Part shown: positions 14,023 through 26,160 of the stretch, piece by piece
How positions within the stretch are numbered: position 1 is the stretch's first letter
Layout of the letters: each line of letters starts with the position of its first letter
NCBI GenBank assembly: GCA_964019135.1
Contig: OZ025257.1
Location: 27,388,352-27,452,351, forward strand
Length of the DNA: 64,000 nucleotides
DNA from: Arenicola marina
Lineage: Eukaryota > Annelida > Polychaeta > Arenicolidae
Reading direction: 5' to 3'
The notes under the pieces: generated by a model
Told to the model about the DNA's origin: nothing
Seen by the model: only the letters and a program-made list of their open reading frames with translations
Database searches by the model: none
Made by a program: the position numbers and the translations under genes

Positions 14023-14222
14023 NNNNNNNNNNNNNNNNNNNNNNNNNNNNNNNNNNNNNNNNNNNNNNNNNNNNNNNNNNNNNNNNNNNNNNNNNNNNNN
14101 NNNNNNNNNNNNNNNNNNNNNNNNNNNNNNNNNNNNNNNNNNNNNNNNNNNNNNNNNNNNNNNNNNNNNNNNNNNNNNNNNNNNNNNNNNNNNNNNNNNN
14201 NNNNNNNNNNNNNNNNNNNNNN
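14023..14222. other. Assembly gap, 200 N
   Basis: Exactly 200 N, a conventional placeholder length, so the true size is unknown. Both edges are C-rich (CCCCCACC before, CACCCCCTCC after), suggesting that low-complexity sequence broke the assembly. Confidence 0.98.
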
Positions 14223-15009
14223 CACCCCCTCCACCAGCAATGATTCCCTCACCCCCAGATTTCCCGCGGACATCAGCCCCTGCAATGGCCTTCTCCCGTG
14301 TCGGGGCAGAACAAAATATGCTGGGGGGCAGGGTGAGGCACGGGGGGGTGGGGGGCGGGAGGCAGAGGAAGGCGGAAGGGAGATCATGAGGGTACCAAAA
14401 GGGTACCGGGTCGGAGACCATCCGGTTCTTCCGGCCCGGACCAGGCTGGGTTAGGGGGGTGGGGGTGTTGGGGGTGGGGATGGGGGTATGGGTGTTGGGT
14501 GGAATGGATGCCGCTCATGGGGTTATCGGTCGGGGGGTGAATGGCAGCGGAGCGGTGTAGAACACTTCCTGCCCATACACCCTCAACTCCCCACCACCAC
14601 CCCACCCCCCTCACCAATCCCCCACACACCCCAACCCCCATCGCGTTGGCCCAACATGCACCCACAATTCCGTCACAACTAGTTTTGGCTTCTGTTGCCA
14701 TCACCCCACCCCCCCCATCCCTTACCCTTACCCAGCCCGCGTCATCAACCCCCCCCCCCCAGACGAGGGCACTAGCCTCCCGCGGGCAGCCACGAGGCGG
14801 TGGCTGCCACTGGGAGAGGGTAAATACCACATCCCTAACTGTACCATTCAGGAGATAGATAGCAGGGCGTCTTTTGTGGGTTTTTTTCTTCTTTTTTTGT
14901 TGGCCCCTTTTCTTTGCTCCCTCCCCCCACCCCCTCCCCCCCCCCCTCCAGTTCAATGGCATTCAGTCCCTGTTTCTGCTGGCCGTGTGCCGTTACCGCA
15001 CCGACCAGT
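14223..15009. other. Low-complexity spacer
   Basis: C-rich and G-rich stretches alternate: GGGGTGTTGGG-like at 14450-14500, CCCCACC-like at 14580-14640, C-runs near 14710 and 14750, and a T-run followed by C-runs at 14880-14950. Open frames read as proline, histidine or glycine runs. No gene is recognised. Confidence 0.6.
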
Positions 15010-15268
15010 GCGCCATCACCACGGTACCGGGCGCCATCACAACGGCAACGGACGCCATCATCACGGCAACGGGCGCCATCATCACCACGGCAACGGACGC
15101 CATCATCAGTGCAACGGGCGCCATCACCACGGCAACAGGCGCCATCACCACGTCAACAGGCGCCATCACCACGGCAACGGGCGCCATCACCACGGCAACG
15201 GGCGCCATCACCACGGCAACGGGCGCCATCACCACGGCAACGAGCGCCATCACCACGGCAACGGGCGC
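15010..15268. repeat. 21-bp minisatellite, about 12 units
   Basis: The unit is gcgccatcaccacggcaacg plus one base. One unit carries an extra 3 bp. Because 21 is a multiple of 3, the plus-strand frame 14874-15311 reads a repeating Ala-Ile-Thr-Thr-Ala-Thr-Gly heptapeptide after a Phe-rich hydrophobic start that is encoded by the upstream T-run. The other two plus frames are also open here, reading His/Asn-rich and Arg/Pro-rich, so the coding case is weak. No start context or splice evidence supports a gene. Confidence 0.9.
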
Positions 15269-15860
15269 GCCAACGCACTCGCTTCCGGTCAGTCTAGGAC
15301 GCGTTATCTAACCCCGGAATCAACCATCGGAAACCAACCACTGGCCTCTGGATTTCGGCGGTTTGTCCATTGTGTGCACAAAAGTGGCCGACAACACCGA
15401 TTCATCAGGCCATCAGACATCAGTCAACGTTGTCCCTCGCCGTATCATGCAGTGGCAGTGCTGCCATATAGGGGATTTGACATCCACACCGCCGCCCGCT
15501 GACATTAAATCCAGGATCGTTACCATGGTACCCAGTGACACCCACGTGCTGGAAAATGGTTACGGCAGACCTCACATCTTACAACAAGGTGAGGACTCGC
15601 CTGTCCCATGGACTTTAAGACGGGGACACATCGCGGCATTGTAGCCAAGGTGACATACCATCAGACATGACGTCCACATCCCAGGTCACCTTCAATTAAC
15701 GCATGATACTAAAAAAGACACGGCAGACTATCATTTACAACACTGCAAAACTTTCTTGGGTGTCTGGTTACCTTTTATTTTGTAAAAACGAAGATATTTC
15801 TGTCTGGTGTATTTCAGTGCTCAAATATGAGCTTCACTTCGTCATCGAAAAGGTGACGGC
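15269..15860. other. Single-copy spacer, no gene seen
   Basis: Mixed sequence with a 93-codon plus-strand open frame (15363-15644) that resembles no family I know. An AGGTCACCTT-type site lies near 15684. The last 150 bases are AT-richer. The 43-bp array starts abruptly at 15861. Confidence 0.55.
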
Positions 15861-17658
15861 ATTGCTGCCTGTTGGCGGACTTGACTTTGCAAATGACGAG
15901 GACATTGCTGTCTGGTGGTGGACTTGACTTTGTAAAGGACGAGAACATTGCTGTCTGGTGGTGGACTTCACTTGGTAAAGGACGAGGACATTGCTGTCTG
16001 GTGGACTTGACTTTGTAAAGGACGAGGACATTGCTGTCTGGTGGTGGACTTCACTTGGTAAAGGACCAGGACATTGCTGTCTGGTGGACTTGACTTTGTA
16101 CAGGACGAGGACATTGCTGTCTGCTGGTGGACTTGACTTTGCAAAAGACGAGGACATTGCTGTCTGGTGGTGGACTTGACTTTGTCAAGGACGAGGCCAT
16201 TGCTGTCTGCTGGTGGACTTGACTTTGTAAAAGACGAGGACATTGCTGTTTGGTGGTGGACTTGACTTTGTCAAGGACGAGGACATTGCTGTCTGCTGGT
16301 GGACTTGACTTTGTAAAAGACGAGGACATTGCTGTCTGGTGGTGGACTTCACTTTTTAAAGGACGAGAACATTGCTGTCTGGCGGTGGACTTGACTTTGT
16401 AAAGAACGAGAACATTGCTGTCTGGTGGTGGACTTCACTTTGTCAAGGACGAGGACATTGCTGTCTGGTGGTGGACATGACTTTGTCAAGGACGAGGACA
16501 TTGCTGTCTGCTGGTGGACTTGACTTTGTAAAAGACGAGAACATTGCTGTCTGGTGGTGGACTTTACTTTGTAAAGGACGACGACATTGCTGTCTGGTGG
16601 ACTTGACTTTGTAAAGGACGAGGACATTGCTGTCTGCTGGTGGACTTGACTTTGTAAAAGACGAGGACATTGCTGTCTGGTGGTGGACTTGACTTTGTCA
16701 AGAACGAGGACATTGCTGTCTGCTGGTGGACTTGACTTTGTAAAAGACGAGGACATTGCTGTCTGGTGGTGGACTTGACTTTGTCAAGGACGAGGACATT
16801 GCTGTCTGGTGGTGGACATGACTTTGTCAAGGACGAGGACATTGCTGTCTGCTGGTGGACTTGACTTTGTAAAGGACGAGGACATTGCTGTCTGGTGGAC
16901 TTGACTTTGTAAAGGACGAGGACATTGCTGTCTGCTGGTGGACTTGACTTTGTAAAAGACGAGGACATTGCTGTCTGGTGGTGGACTTGACTTTGTCAAG
17001 GACGAGGACATTGCTGTCTGCTGGTGGACTTGACTTTGTAAAAGACGAGGACATTGCTGTCTGGTGGTGGACTTGACTTTGTCAAGGACGAGGACATTGC
17101 TGTCTGCTGGTGGACTTGACTTTGTAAAAGACGAGGACATTGCTGTTTGGTGGTGGACTTGACTTTGTCAAGGACGAGGACATTGCTGTCTGGTGGTGGA
17201 CTTCACTTTTAAGGACGAGAACATTGCTGTCTGGCGGTGGACTTGACTTTGTAAAGAACGAGAACATTGCTGTCTGGTGGTGGACTTGACTTTGTAAAAG
17301 ACGAGGACATTGCTGTCTGGTGGTGGACTTCACTTTTTAAAGGACGAGAACATTGCTGTCTGGCGGTGGACTTGACTTTGTAAAGAACGAGAACATTGCT
17401 GTCTGGTGGTGGACTTCACTCTGTCAAGGACGAGGACATTGCTGTCTGGAGGTGGAAATGACTTTGTAAAGGACGAGGACATTGCTGTCTGCTGGTGGAC
17501 TTCACTTTGTCAAGGACGAGGACATTGCTGTCTGGAGGTGGACTTGACTTTGTAAAGAACGAGAACATTGCTGTCTGGTGGACTTGACTTTATCAAGGAC
17601 GAGGACATTGCTGTCTGGTGGTGGACTTGACTTTGTCAAGGACGAGGACATTGCTGTC
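15861..17658. repeat. 43/40-bp minisatellite, about 42 units
   Basis: The unit is attgctgtctggtggtgg followed by acttgactttgtaaaggacgagg-like sequence. Most units are 43 bp. Units lacking one GTG are 40 bp. Substitution variants (ctgctgg/ctggtgg, gtaaaag/gtcaagg, acttcac/acttgac) are shared in blocks, which points to local duplication of groups of units. Minus-strand frames read a Ser/Gln/Val-rich repeat, but 43 bp is not a multiple of 3, so one frame cycles through three different readings and different minus frames are open together. Confidence 0.95.
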
Positions 17659-18260
17659 ACACAGTTGCAATATGGCAAGAATGTGAACGAAGAAACCGAC
17701 ACCATGAATGCAGGTTGCAGTGCATTTAAGTATTGCAATAACCCGTTGATAGCGGCAACTGATGCAAACCCATTATCGTATAATGTTAAAATAGTAAAGC
17801 GGAAGGATGTCTAACTGACTCACGCCATCAAGAAAATCTATTGCAGCAACGTGGTCAATAAAAATCAGCAAAATGACACTTGATGATTCAGACACAGGTG
17901 CCGAGGCACCATTCGTCAATAGCCTACTGAGTCACAACCCACTGGGCACAGCGTTCAGATCAGTGGTGAGTCACAAAACACTGGGCTCAGCGCTAGGATC
18001 ACACTCGCCTACAGTGACAAAACTGAACAGACCTGTTGAAGTCTTCCTCTCCGATGCAATCAACGTCTTGCACAATTATACGTATCCAATGACCCTTCGT
18101 CCACACCCCCCCCCCCCGGCCTTCCTTGACAATCTCATAAGGTGTAGCCATTGCATCCTCCATTGGCATAGTATAGGCGACAGCGCTATCATAGCAGTCA
18201 CAATCACCCAAATCAATTTGTGTCAAACACAGTCAATCGCTCCCATGCAGGGGATTCAGG
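17659..18260. other. Spacer with a 39-bp two-copy repeat and paired AP-1 motifs
   Basis: Two diverged copies start at about 17928 and 17967. Each contains TGAGTCA, the AP-1 consensus, 39 bp apart. AATAAA occurs near 17859. A C-run lies at 18106-18117. An open frame covers 17873-18553 but runs into G-rich low complexity and resembles no known protein. Confidence 0.5.
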
Positions 18261-19020
18261 ACAGGGGAGGAGGGGAGGGGGGGGGGGTTGACACCCTTTG
18301 CCCTGGACCAAAGGAACCCTGGTCATGCAGCAGACGGCGGGGGACGGGCAGGTGGGGGTGGGGGGGGGGGTGGGGCAGGGTATCCGCCCACCTCAACAGA
18401 AGACTCCTTCATAAAACATGTATAGACGGGCCCTGTGTTACGAATGGAGGAGGGGGGCGGGGGTGCAGTGGCATTGCCCATGGACGCTCACTGTGTGAAG
18501 TCTGCCATTACCCGCCAAGGAGACGCACACAAAAAGCCACATGCAAGGGATAATGGCCATGAATGCCAGATTGCCTGTGATAACCCCTTTCCCAGCCTGG
18601 CGGACCGGTCAAGGTGGGAAGGAAAGAGGGAGGGAGGGAGGGAGGGAGGGAGGGCAGGCGACGGCGCGGTCCGTCCGTGGCCGTGTCACTGCCCACTAAC
18701 GTCACCGCCAGCAAACTTAGGGAAGCAGGAGGGAGAGGGGAGGGAGAGGAGGAGGGGGAGGGAGGCGGGAGGCGGGAGGGGGGTGTAGCAGGAGATTGGG
18801 AAAGGAAGAGGGAGAGGGAGGGGGAGAGAGGGAGGGAGGAAAGGGGGAGGGGGAGAGAGGGAGGGAGGGAAAGGGGGAGGGGGGAGGGAGAGAGAGAGGG
18901 AGAGAGGGAGGGAGGGGGAGAGAGGGAGGGAGGGAAAGGAGAGGGGGGAGGGAGAGAGAGAGGGAGGGGGAGGTAGGGAGAGGGAGATTGACGGAGAGAG
19001 GGAGCGGGGCAGGGCAGAGC
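18261..19020. repeat. G-rich and GA-rich polypurine tract
   Basis: G-runs occur near 18270-18290 and 18355-18372. GGGA tetranucleotides run at 18616-18655. A nearly pure purine strand (GGGAGGGA, GAGAGGGAGG) runs from about 18720 to 19015. Long purine mirror-repeat DNA can form triplex (H-DNA) or G-quadruplex structures; here that is inference from composition. Open frames on both strands are Arg/Glu/Gly or Pro/Ser/Leu low complexity. Confidence 0.9.
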
Positions 19021-19170
19021 GAGACAGTTGTTTGCCCCATACGCCATTATGATCATACAAGGGAGGTGTCGTCAAAACACGGCCAAAAAGGCTACAGTTT
19101 ATAAGGTGCTCGTCTTTAAGAAAATCGGCGCTATGAAGTATTGTAAAATGTGATCAAAGGGGACCATAGT
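19021..19170. other. Short spacer
   Basis: Unique AT-richer sequence between the purine tract and the 36-bp array. No feature is seen. Confidence 0.5.
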
Positions 19171-22100
19171 GGTGAGGTACGGTATTACCTGGTCACACCA
19201 TATCATTAAGAGGTGCGGCATTACCTGGTCACACCCACAGGCACAGTAAATCAGTGGAGGGGGGAGGCCGGGGGGCGGGGAGGGGGGGGGGGGGGGTAGG
19301 AGGCTCCACAACGCATACGAAATAAATCAACAACTGAAAATGAGATTTTTGGACACTAACTTACTTCACAAAAGTTCCTATCATCTAAGTCAATGAAGCC
19401 ATCAGGTACTACCCCCCCCCCCCTTCCCCCCCGCCCCCCCCCCTCCACTGATTTACTGTGCCTGTGGTCACACCATATCAATGAAAGGTGAGGTATTACC
19501 TGGTCACACCATATCAATGAGAGGTGCGGTATTACCTGGTCACACAATATCATTAGAGGTGCGGTATTACCTGGTCACACCATATCAATAAGAGGTGCGG
19601 TATTACCTGGTCACACCATATCAATGAGAGGTGCGGTATTACCTGGTCACACCATATCAATAAGAGGTGCGGTATTACCTGGTCACACCATATCAATGAG
19701 AGGTACGTTATTACCTGGTCACACCATATCAATGAGAGGTGCGGTATTACCTGGTCACACCATATCAATGAGGTGCGGTATTACCCGGTCACACCATATC
19801 AATGAGGTGAGGTATTACCTGGTCACACCATATAAATGAGAGGTACGGTATTACCTGGTCACACCATATCAATGAGAGGTGCGGTATTACCCGGTCACAC
19901 CATATCAATGAGAGGTGCGGTATTACCTGGTCACACCATATCAATGAGGTGAGGTATTACCTGTTCACACCATATCAATGAGAGGTGCGGTATTACCTGG
20001 TCACACCATATCAATGAGGTGTGGTATTACCTGGTCACACCATATCAATGAGAGGTGCGGTATTACCTGGTCACACCATATCAATGAGAGGTGCGGTATT
20101 ACCTGGTCACACCATATCAATGAGAGGTACGGTATTACCTGGTCACACCATATCAATGAGAGGTACGGTATTACCTGGTCACACCATATCAATGAGAGGT
20201 GCGGTATTACCTGGTCACACCATATCAATGAGGTGCGGTATTACCCGGTCACACCATATCAATGAGGTGAGGTATTACCTAGTCACACCATATCATTGAG
20301 AGGTGCGGTATTACCTGGTCACACCATATCAATGAGAGGTGCGGTATTACCTGGTCACACCATATCAGTTAGAGGTGCGGTATTACCCGGTCACACCATA
20401 TCAATGAGCTGAGGTATTACCTGGTCACACCATATCAATGAGAGGTGCGGTATTACCCGGTCACACCATATCAGTTAGAGGTGCGGTATTACCCGGTCAC
20501 ACCATATCAATGAGAGGTGCGGTATTACCTGGTCACACCATATCAATGAGGTAAGGTATTACCTGGTCACACCATATCAATGAGAGGTGCGGTATTACCT
20601 GGTCACACCATATCAATGAGAGGTGCGGTATTACCCGGTCACACCATATCAGTTAGAGGTGCGGTATTACCCGGTCACACCATATCAATGAGAGGTGCGG
20701 TATTACCTGGTCACACCATATCAATGAGGTAAGGTATTACCTGGTCACACCATATCAATGAGAGGTGCGGTATTACCTGGTCACACCATATCAATGAGAG
20801 GTGCGGTATTACCTGGTCACACCATATCAATGAGGTAAGGTATTACCTGGTCACACCATATCAATGAGAGGTGCGGTATTACCTGGTCACACCATATCAA
20901 TGAGAGGTGCGGTATTACCTGGTCACACCATATCAATGAGAAGTGCGGTATTACCCGGTCACACCATATCAATGAGCTGAGGTATTACCTGGTCACACCA
21001 TATCAATGAGGTGAGGTATTACCAGGTCACACCATATTAATGAGAGGTGCGGTATTACCTGGTCACACCATATCAATGAGGTGCGGTATTACCTGGTCAC
21101 ACCATATCAATGAGAGGTGCGGTATTACCTGGTCACACCATATCAATGAGAGGTGCGGTATTACCTGGTCACACCATATCAATGAGAGGTGCGGTATTAC
21201 CTGGTCACACCATATCAATGAGAGGTGTGGTATTACCTGGTCACACCATATCAATGAGAGGTGCGGTATTACCTGGTCACACCATACCAATGAGGTGCGG
21301 TATTACCCGGTGACACCATATCAATGAACTGAGGTATTACCTGGTCACACCATATCAATGAGAGGTGCGGTATTACCTGGTCACACCATATCAATGAGAG
21401 GTGGGGTATTACCTGGTCACACCATATCAATGAGGTGAGGTATTACCAGGTCACACCATATCAATGAGAGGTGTGGTATTACCTGGTCACACCATATCAA
21501 TGAGAGGTGCGGTATTACCCGGTCACACCATATCAATGAGCTGAGGTATTACCTGGTCACACCATATCAATGAGGTGAGGTATTACCTGTTCACACCATA
21601 TCAATGAGAGGTGCGGTATTACCTGGTCACACCATATCAATGAGGTGTGGTATTACCTGGTCACACCATATCAATGAGAGGTGCGGTATTACCTGGTCAC
21701 ACCATATCAATGAGAGGTGCGGTATTACCTGGTCACACCATATCAATGAGAGGTACGGTATTACCTGGTCACACCATATCAATGAGAGGTACGGTATTAC
21801 CTGGTCACACCATATCAATGAGAGGTGCGGTATTACCTGGTCACACCATATCAATGAGGTGCGGTATTACCCGGTCACGCCATATCAATGAGGTGAGGTA
21901 TTACCTAGTCACACCATATCATTGAGAGGTGCGGTATTACCTGGTCACACCATATCAATGAGAGGTGCGGTATTACCTGGTCACACCATATCAGTTAGAG
22001 GTGCGGTATTACCCGGTCACACCATATCAATGAGCTGAGGTATTACCTGGTCACACCATATCAATGAGAGGTGCGGTATTACCCGGTCACACCATATCAG

Positions 22101-24564
22101 TTAGAGGTGCGGTATTACCCGGTCACACCATATCAATGAGAGGTGCGGTATTACCTGGTCACACCATATCAATGAGGTAAGGTATTACCTGGTCACACCA
22201 TATCAATGAGAGGTGCGGTATTACCTGGTCACACCATATCAATGAGAGGTGCGGTATTACCCGGTCACACCATATCAGTTAGAGGTGCGGTATTACCCGG
22301 TCACACCATATCAATGAGAGGTGCGGTATTACCTGGTCACACCATATCAATGAGGTAAGGTATTACCTGGTCACACCATATCAATGAGAGGTGCGGTATT
22401 ACCTGGTCACACCATATCAATGAGGTGAGGTATTACCCGGTCACACCATATCAATGAGAGGTGCGGTATTACCTGGTCACACCATATCAATGAGGTAAGG
22501 TATTACCTGGTCACACCATATCAATGAGAGGTGCGGTATTACCTGGTCACACCATATCAATGAGAGGTGCGGTATTACCTGGTCACACCATATCAATGAG
22601 AAGTGCGGTATTACCCGGTCACACCATATCAATGAGCTGAGGTATTACCTGGTCACACCATATCAATGAGGTGAGGTATTACCAGGTCACACCATATTAA
22701 TGAGAGGTGCGGTATTACCTGGTCACACCATATCAATGAGGTGCGGTATTACCTGGTCACACCATATCAATGAGAGGTGCGGTATTACCTGGTCACACCA
22801 TATCAATGAGAGGTGCGGTATTACCTGGTCACACCATATCAATGAGAGGTGCGGTATTACCTGGTCACACCATATCAATGAGAGGTGTGGTATTACCTGG
22901 TCACACCATATCAATGAGAGGTGCGGTATTACCTGGTCACACCATATCAATGAGGTGCGGTATTACCCGGTGACACCATATCAATGAACTGAGGTATTAC
23001 CTGGTCACACCATATCAATGAGAGGTGCGGTATTACCTGTTCACACCATATCAATGAGAGGTGCGGTATTACCTGGTCACACCATATCAATGAGGTGAGG
23101 TATTACCAGGTCACACCATATCAATGAGAGGTGTGGTATTACCTGGTCACACCATATCAATGAGAGGTGCGGTATTACCCGGTCACACCATATCAATGAG
23201 CTGAGGTATTACCTGGTCACACCATATCAATGAGGTGAGGTATTACCAGGTCACACCATATCAATGAGAGGTGCGGTATTACCTGGTCACACCATATCAA
23301 TGAGGTGCGGTATTACCTGGTCACACCATATCAATGAGAGGTGCGGTATTACCTGGTCACACCATATCAATGAGAGGTGCGGTATTACCTGGTCACACCA
23401 TATCAATGAGAGGTGCGGTATTACCTGGTCACACCATATCAATGAGAGGTGTGGTATTACCTGGTCACACCATATCAATGAGAGGTGCGGTATTACCTGG
23501 TCACACCATATCAATGAGGTGCGGTATTACCCGGTGACACCATATCAATGAACTGAGGTATTACCTGGTCACACCATATCAATGAGAGGTGCGGTATTAC
23601 CTGTTCACACCATATCAATGAGGTGCGGTATTACCTGGTCACACCATATCAATGAGAGGTGTGGTAGTACCTGGTCACACCATATCAATGAGAGGTGCGG
23701 TATTACCTGGTCACACCATATCAATGAGAGGTGTGGTATTACCTGGTCACACCATATCAATGAGAGGTGAGGTATTACCTAGTCACACCATATCAATGAG
23801 GTGCGGTATTACCTGGTTACACCATATCAATGAGAGGTGTGGTATTACCTGGTCACACCATATCAATGAGAGGTGCGGTATTACCCGGTCACACCATATC
23901 AATGAGCTGAGGTATTACCTGGTCACACCATATCAATGAGGTGAGGTATTACCAGGTCACACCATATCAATGAGAGGTGCGGTATTACCTGGTCACACCA
24001 TATCAATGAGAGGTACGGTATTACCTGGTCACACCATATCAATGAGAGGGGCGGTATTACCTGGTCACACCATATCAATGAGAGGTACGGTATTACCTGG
24101 TCACACCATATCAATGAGAGGTGCGGTATTACCTGGTCACACCATATCAATGAGAGGTGCGGTATTATCTGGTCACACCATATCAATGAGAGGTGCGGTA
24201 TTACCTGGTGACACCATATCAATGAGGTGAGGTATTACCTGGTCACACCATATCAATGAGAGGTGCGGTATTACCTGGTCACACCATATCAATGAGAGGT
24301 GCGGTATTACCTGGTCACACCATATCAATGAGAGGTGTGGTATTACCTGGTCACACCATATCAATGAGAGGTGCGGTATTACCTGGTCACACCATATCAA
24401 TGAGAGGTACGGTATTACCTGGTCACACCATATCAATGAGAGGTGCGGTATTACCCGGTCACACCATATCAATGAGAGGTGCGGTATTACCTGGTCACAC
24501 CATATCAATGAGAGGTGCGGTATTACCTGGTCACACCATATCAATGAGAGGTACGGTATTACCT
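19171..24564. repeat. 36/34-bp minisatellite array, about 145 units
   Basis: The unit is ggtattacctggtcacacc followed by atatcaatgagaggtgc. A 34-bp form lacks one AG (gagagg becomes gagg). The array is interrupted once, at 19236-19466, by a foldback element. Rare markers repeat at a fixed offset: ctgttcac at 19961 and 21587, and cagttagag at 20366 and 21992 (offset 1626); gaagtgcgg at 20941 and 22601 (offset 1660, i.e. 1626 plus one 34-bp unit). This shows a tandem duplication of a block of about 46 units. A further offset of 564 bp links 22700 and 23264. Open frames in several frames on both strands read as short hydrophobic repeats and are not genes. Confidence 0.96.
19236..19466. mobile_element. 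Foldback MITE-like non-autonomous DNA transposon
   Basis: A 231-bp insertion inside the 36-bp array. Both ends carry the inverted sequence cacaggcacagtaaatcag, which continues into tggaggggg and then into a G-rich arm (left, to about 19302) or C-rich arm (right, from about 19409). An AT-richer loop of about 100 bp lies between. The array sequence gtcacacc is present on both sides (19228-19235 and 19467-19474) but only once in uninterrupted units, as expected for a target-site duplication. It is 8 bp if the outermost C:G pair belongs to the target, 6 bp if it belongs to the element. Eight bases would suit the hAT superfamily, but the terminal bases are not a textbook hAT end, so the family is uncertain. 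There is no transposase frame, so the element would need one in trans. Confidence 0.85.
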
Positions 24565-24780
24565 ATACAATATAACTTCATATTGTCATATTTTAAAACA
24601 TCCTTCCAGTCAACTTCCTGGAAGATTTCCCCAATGCGAGACGAGACGCGCCCTCCACGTATCGGTGAGAACCTGCCTGTTACGCCAGAAAAACAAAGCG
24701 TCCAATTAACTTTCATGGAGAAGTTTCCAATTCACTGTGAAAAACAGCCTTCCAACCACTTGTCAGACAGCACTCGGCTA
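24565..24780. other. Spacer with decayed relatives of the 64-bp unit
   Basis: Unique sequence in which pieces such as gtccaattaac and aaaaacagccttcc resemble the 64-bp units that follow. This suggests diverged edge copies of the next array. No gene is seen. Confidence 0.5.
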
Positions 24781-25490
24781 TTCACCGCCGTTAAACACCG
24801 TCCAATTGACCATGAGCAGGAACCTTCCCATCACATATGTTTCCCATTCACCGCCATGAAACACCGTCCAATTGACTGAGCAGGAACCTTCCCATCACGT
24901 ATGTTTCCCATTCACCGCCATGAAACACCGTCCAATTGACTGAGCAGGAACCTTCCCATCACCTATGTTTCCCATTCACCGCCATTAAACACCGTCCAAT
25001 TGACTATGAGCAGGAACCTTCCCATCACCTATGTTTCCCATTCACCGCCATTAAACACCGTCCAATTGACTGAGCAGGAACCTTCCCATCACCTATGTTT
25101 CCCATTCACCGCCATTAAACACCGTCCAATTGACTGAGCAGGAACCTTCCCATCACCTATGTTTCCCATTCACCGCCATTAAACACCGTCCAATTGACTG
25201 AGCAGGAACCTTCCCATCACCTATGTTTCCCATTCACCGCCATTAAACACCGTCCAATTGACTGAGCAGGAACCTTCCCATCACCTATGTTTCCCATTCA
25301 CCGCCATTAAACACCGTCCAATTGACTGAGCAGGAACCTTCCCATCACCTATGTTTCCCATTCACCGCCATTAAACACCGTCCAATTGACTGAGCAGGAA
25401 CCTTCCCATCACCTATGTTTCCCATTCACCGCCATTAAACACCGTCCAATTGACTGAGCAGGAACCTTCCCATCACCTATGTTTCCCATT
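24781..25490. repeat. 64-bp minisatellite, 11 units
   Basis: The unit runs from ttcaccgccattaaacacc through gtccaattgactgagcagg to cccatcacctatgtttccca. Two units are 2 bp longer (catgag/tatgag instead of tgag). The interior units are almost identical. The final unit breaks off at 25490 into unique sequence. No coding reading is supported. Confidence 0.95.
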
Positions 25491-26160
25491 CGGCGTCCTA
25501 TTAAGCATCACAGAGAGCCGTCCTATTACCAATCCCTTGAAAGCTCCAACTTTCTTTATGAAATACCCGGATGGTCCCCCAGGTACAGGTACAGCTTAGA
25601 GGACCCTGACAGCCACGACACATGGCCCACGCCACCCTACCCCACCCTACCAGTGGATGCGCGGAGAAATGATTGCGATACGAGATCTCGGACATCGTTC
25701 GCGAGCTCCGTCCCGTCGTCCCGTCGGCCACGAGATGACTCCCGGATATGACGTCATGATTTGTCGGAAATCCTTCTGGACATGGGGTAACCAAGGTAAC
25801 GGGATATGTGTAATTCCCCCCTCCTCCCCCCCCCCCCTCCATGGGGTTAATGTTTGCAGCCTGGAGATCGAACCAACAGACACACAGACAGACAGACAGA
25901 CGGACAGCGATGGCGGTGGTGTCAGTTCAGACCCCAGAGTCTGTCGCCCATTCGCCGGGCCGTCGGGCCAGCCAACCAGACCCACTGCCGGGGCTTTCCT
26001 TGCCTTACCTGGCTTCTTTACGCTCTGTGGGTGGCACTCTCGAGGCGCTGGGGTGGGGGGGCCCCTGTTAGGGTAGTGCCCCCCCCATCGCTCGGTCGCT
26101 GACAGCACGGCGGCCGCTTGTAGGTGTCACCAGCTGCCAGGGACAGCACTTAAACCCCAG
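25491..26160. other. Spacer with CAGA microsatellite
   Basis: Mostly single-copy sequence. A CRE palindrome TGACGTCA lies near 25749, a C-run near 25826-25838 and a (CAGA)n tract at about 25879-25903. Open frames overlap on both strands and none resembles a known protein. Confidence 0.55.

Noticed and set aside
19236-19466. Transib/RAG-type element, because the ends start CACAG
   Set aside because: Those elements make 5-bp target duplications and end in CACAGTG or CACTATG-like heptamers. Here the direct repeat is 6 or 8 bp and the end is CACAGGC.
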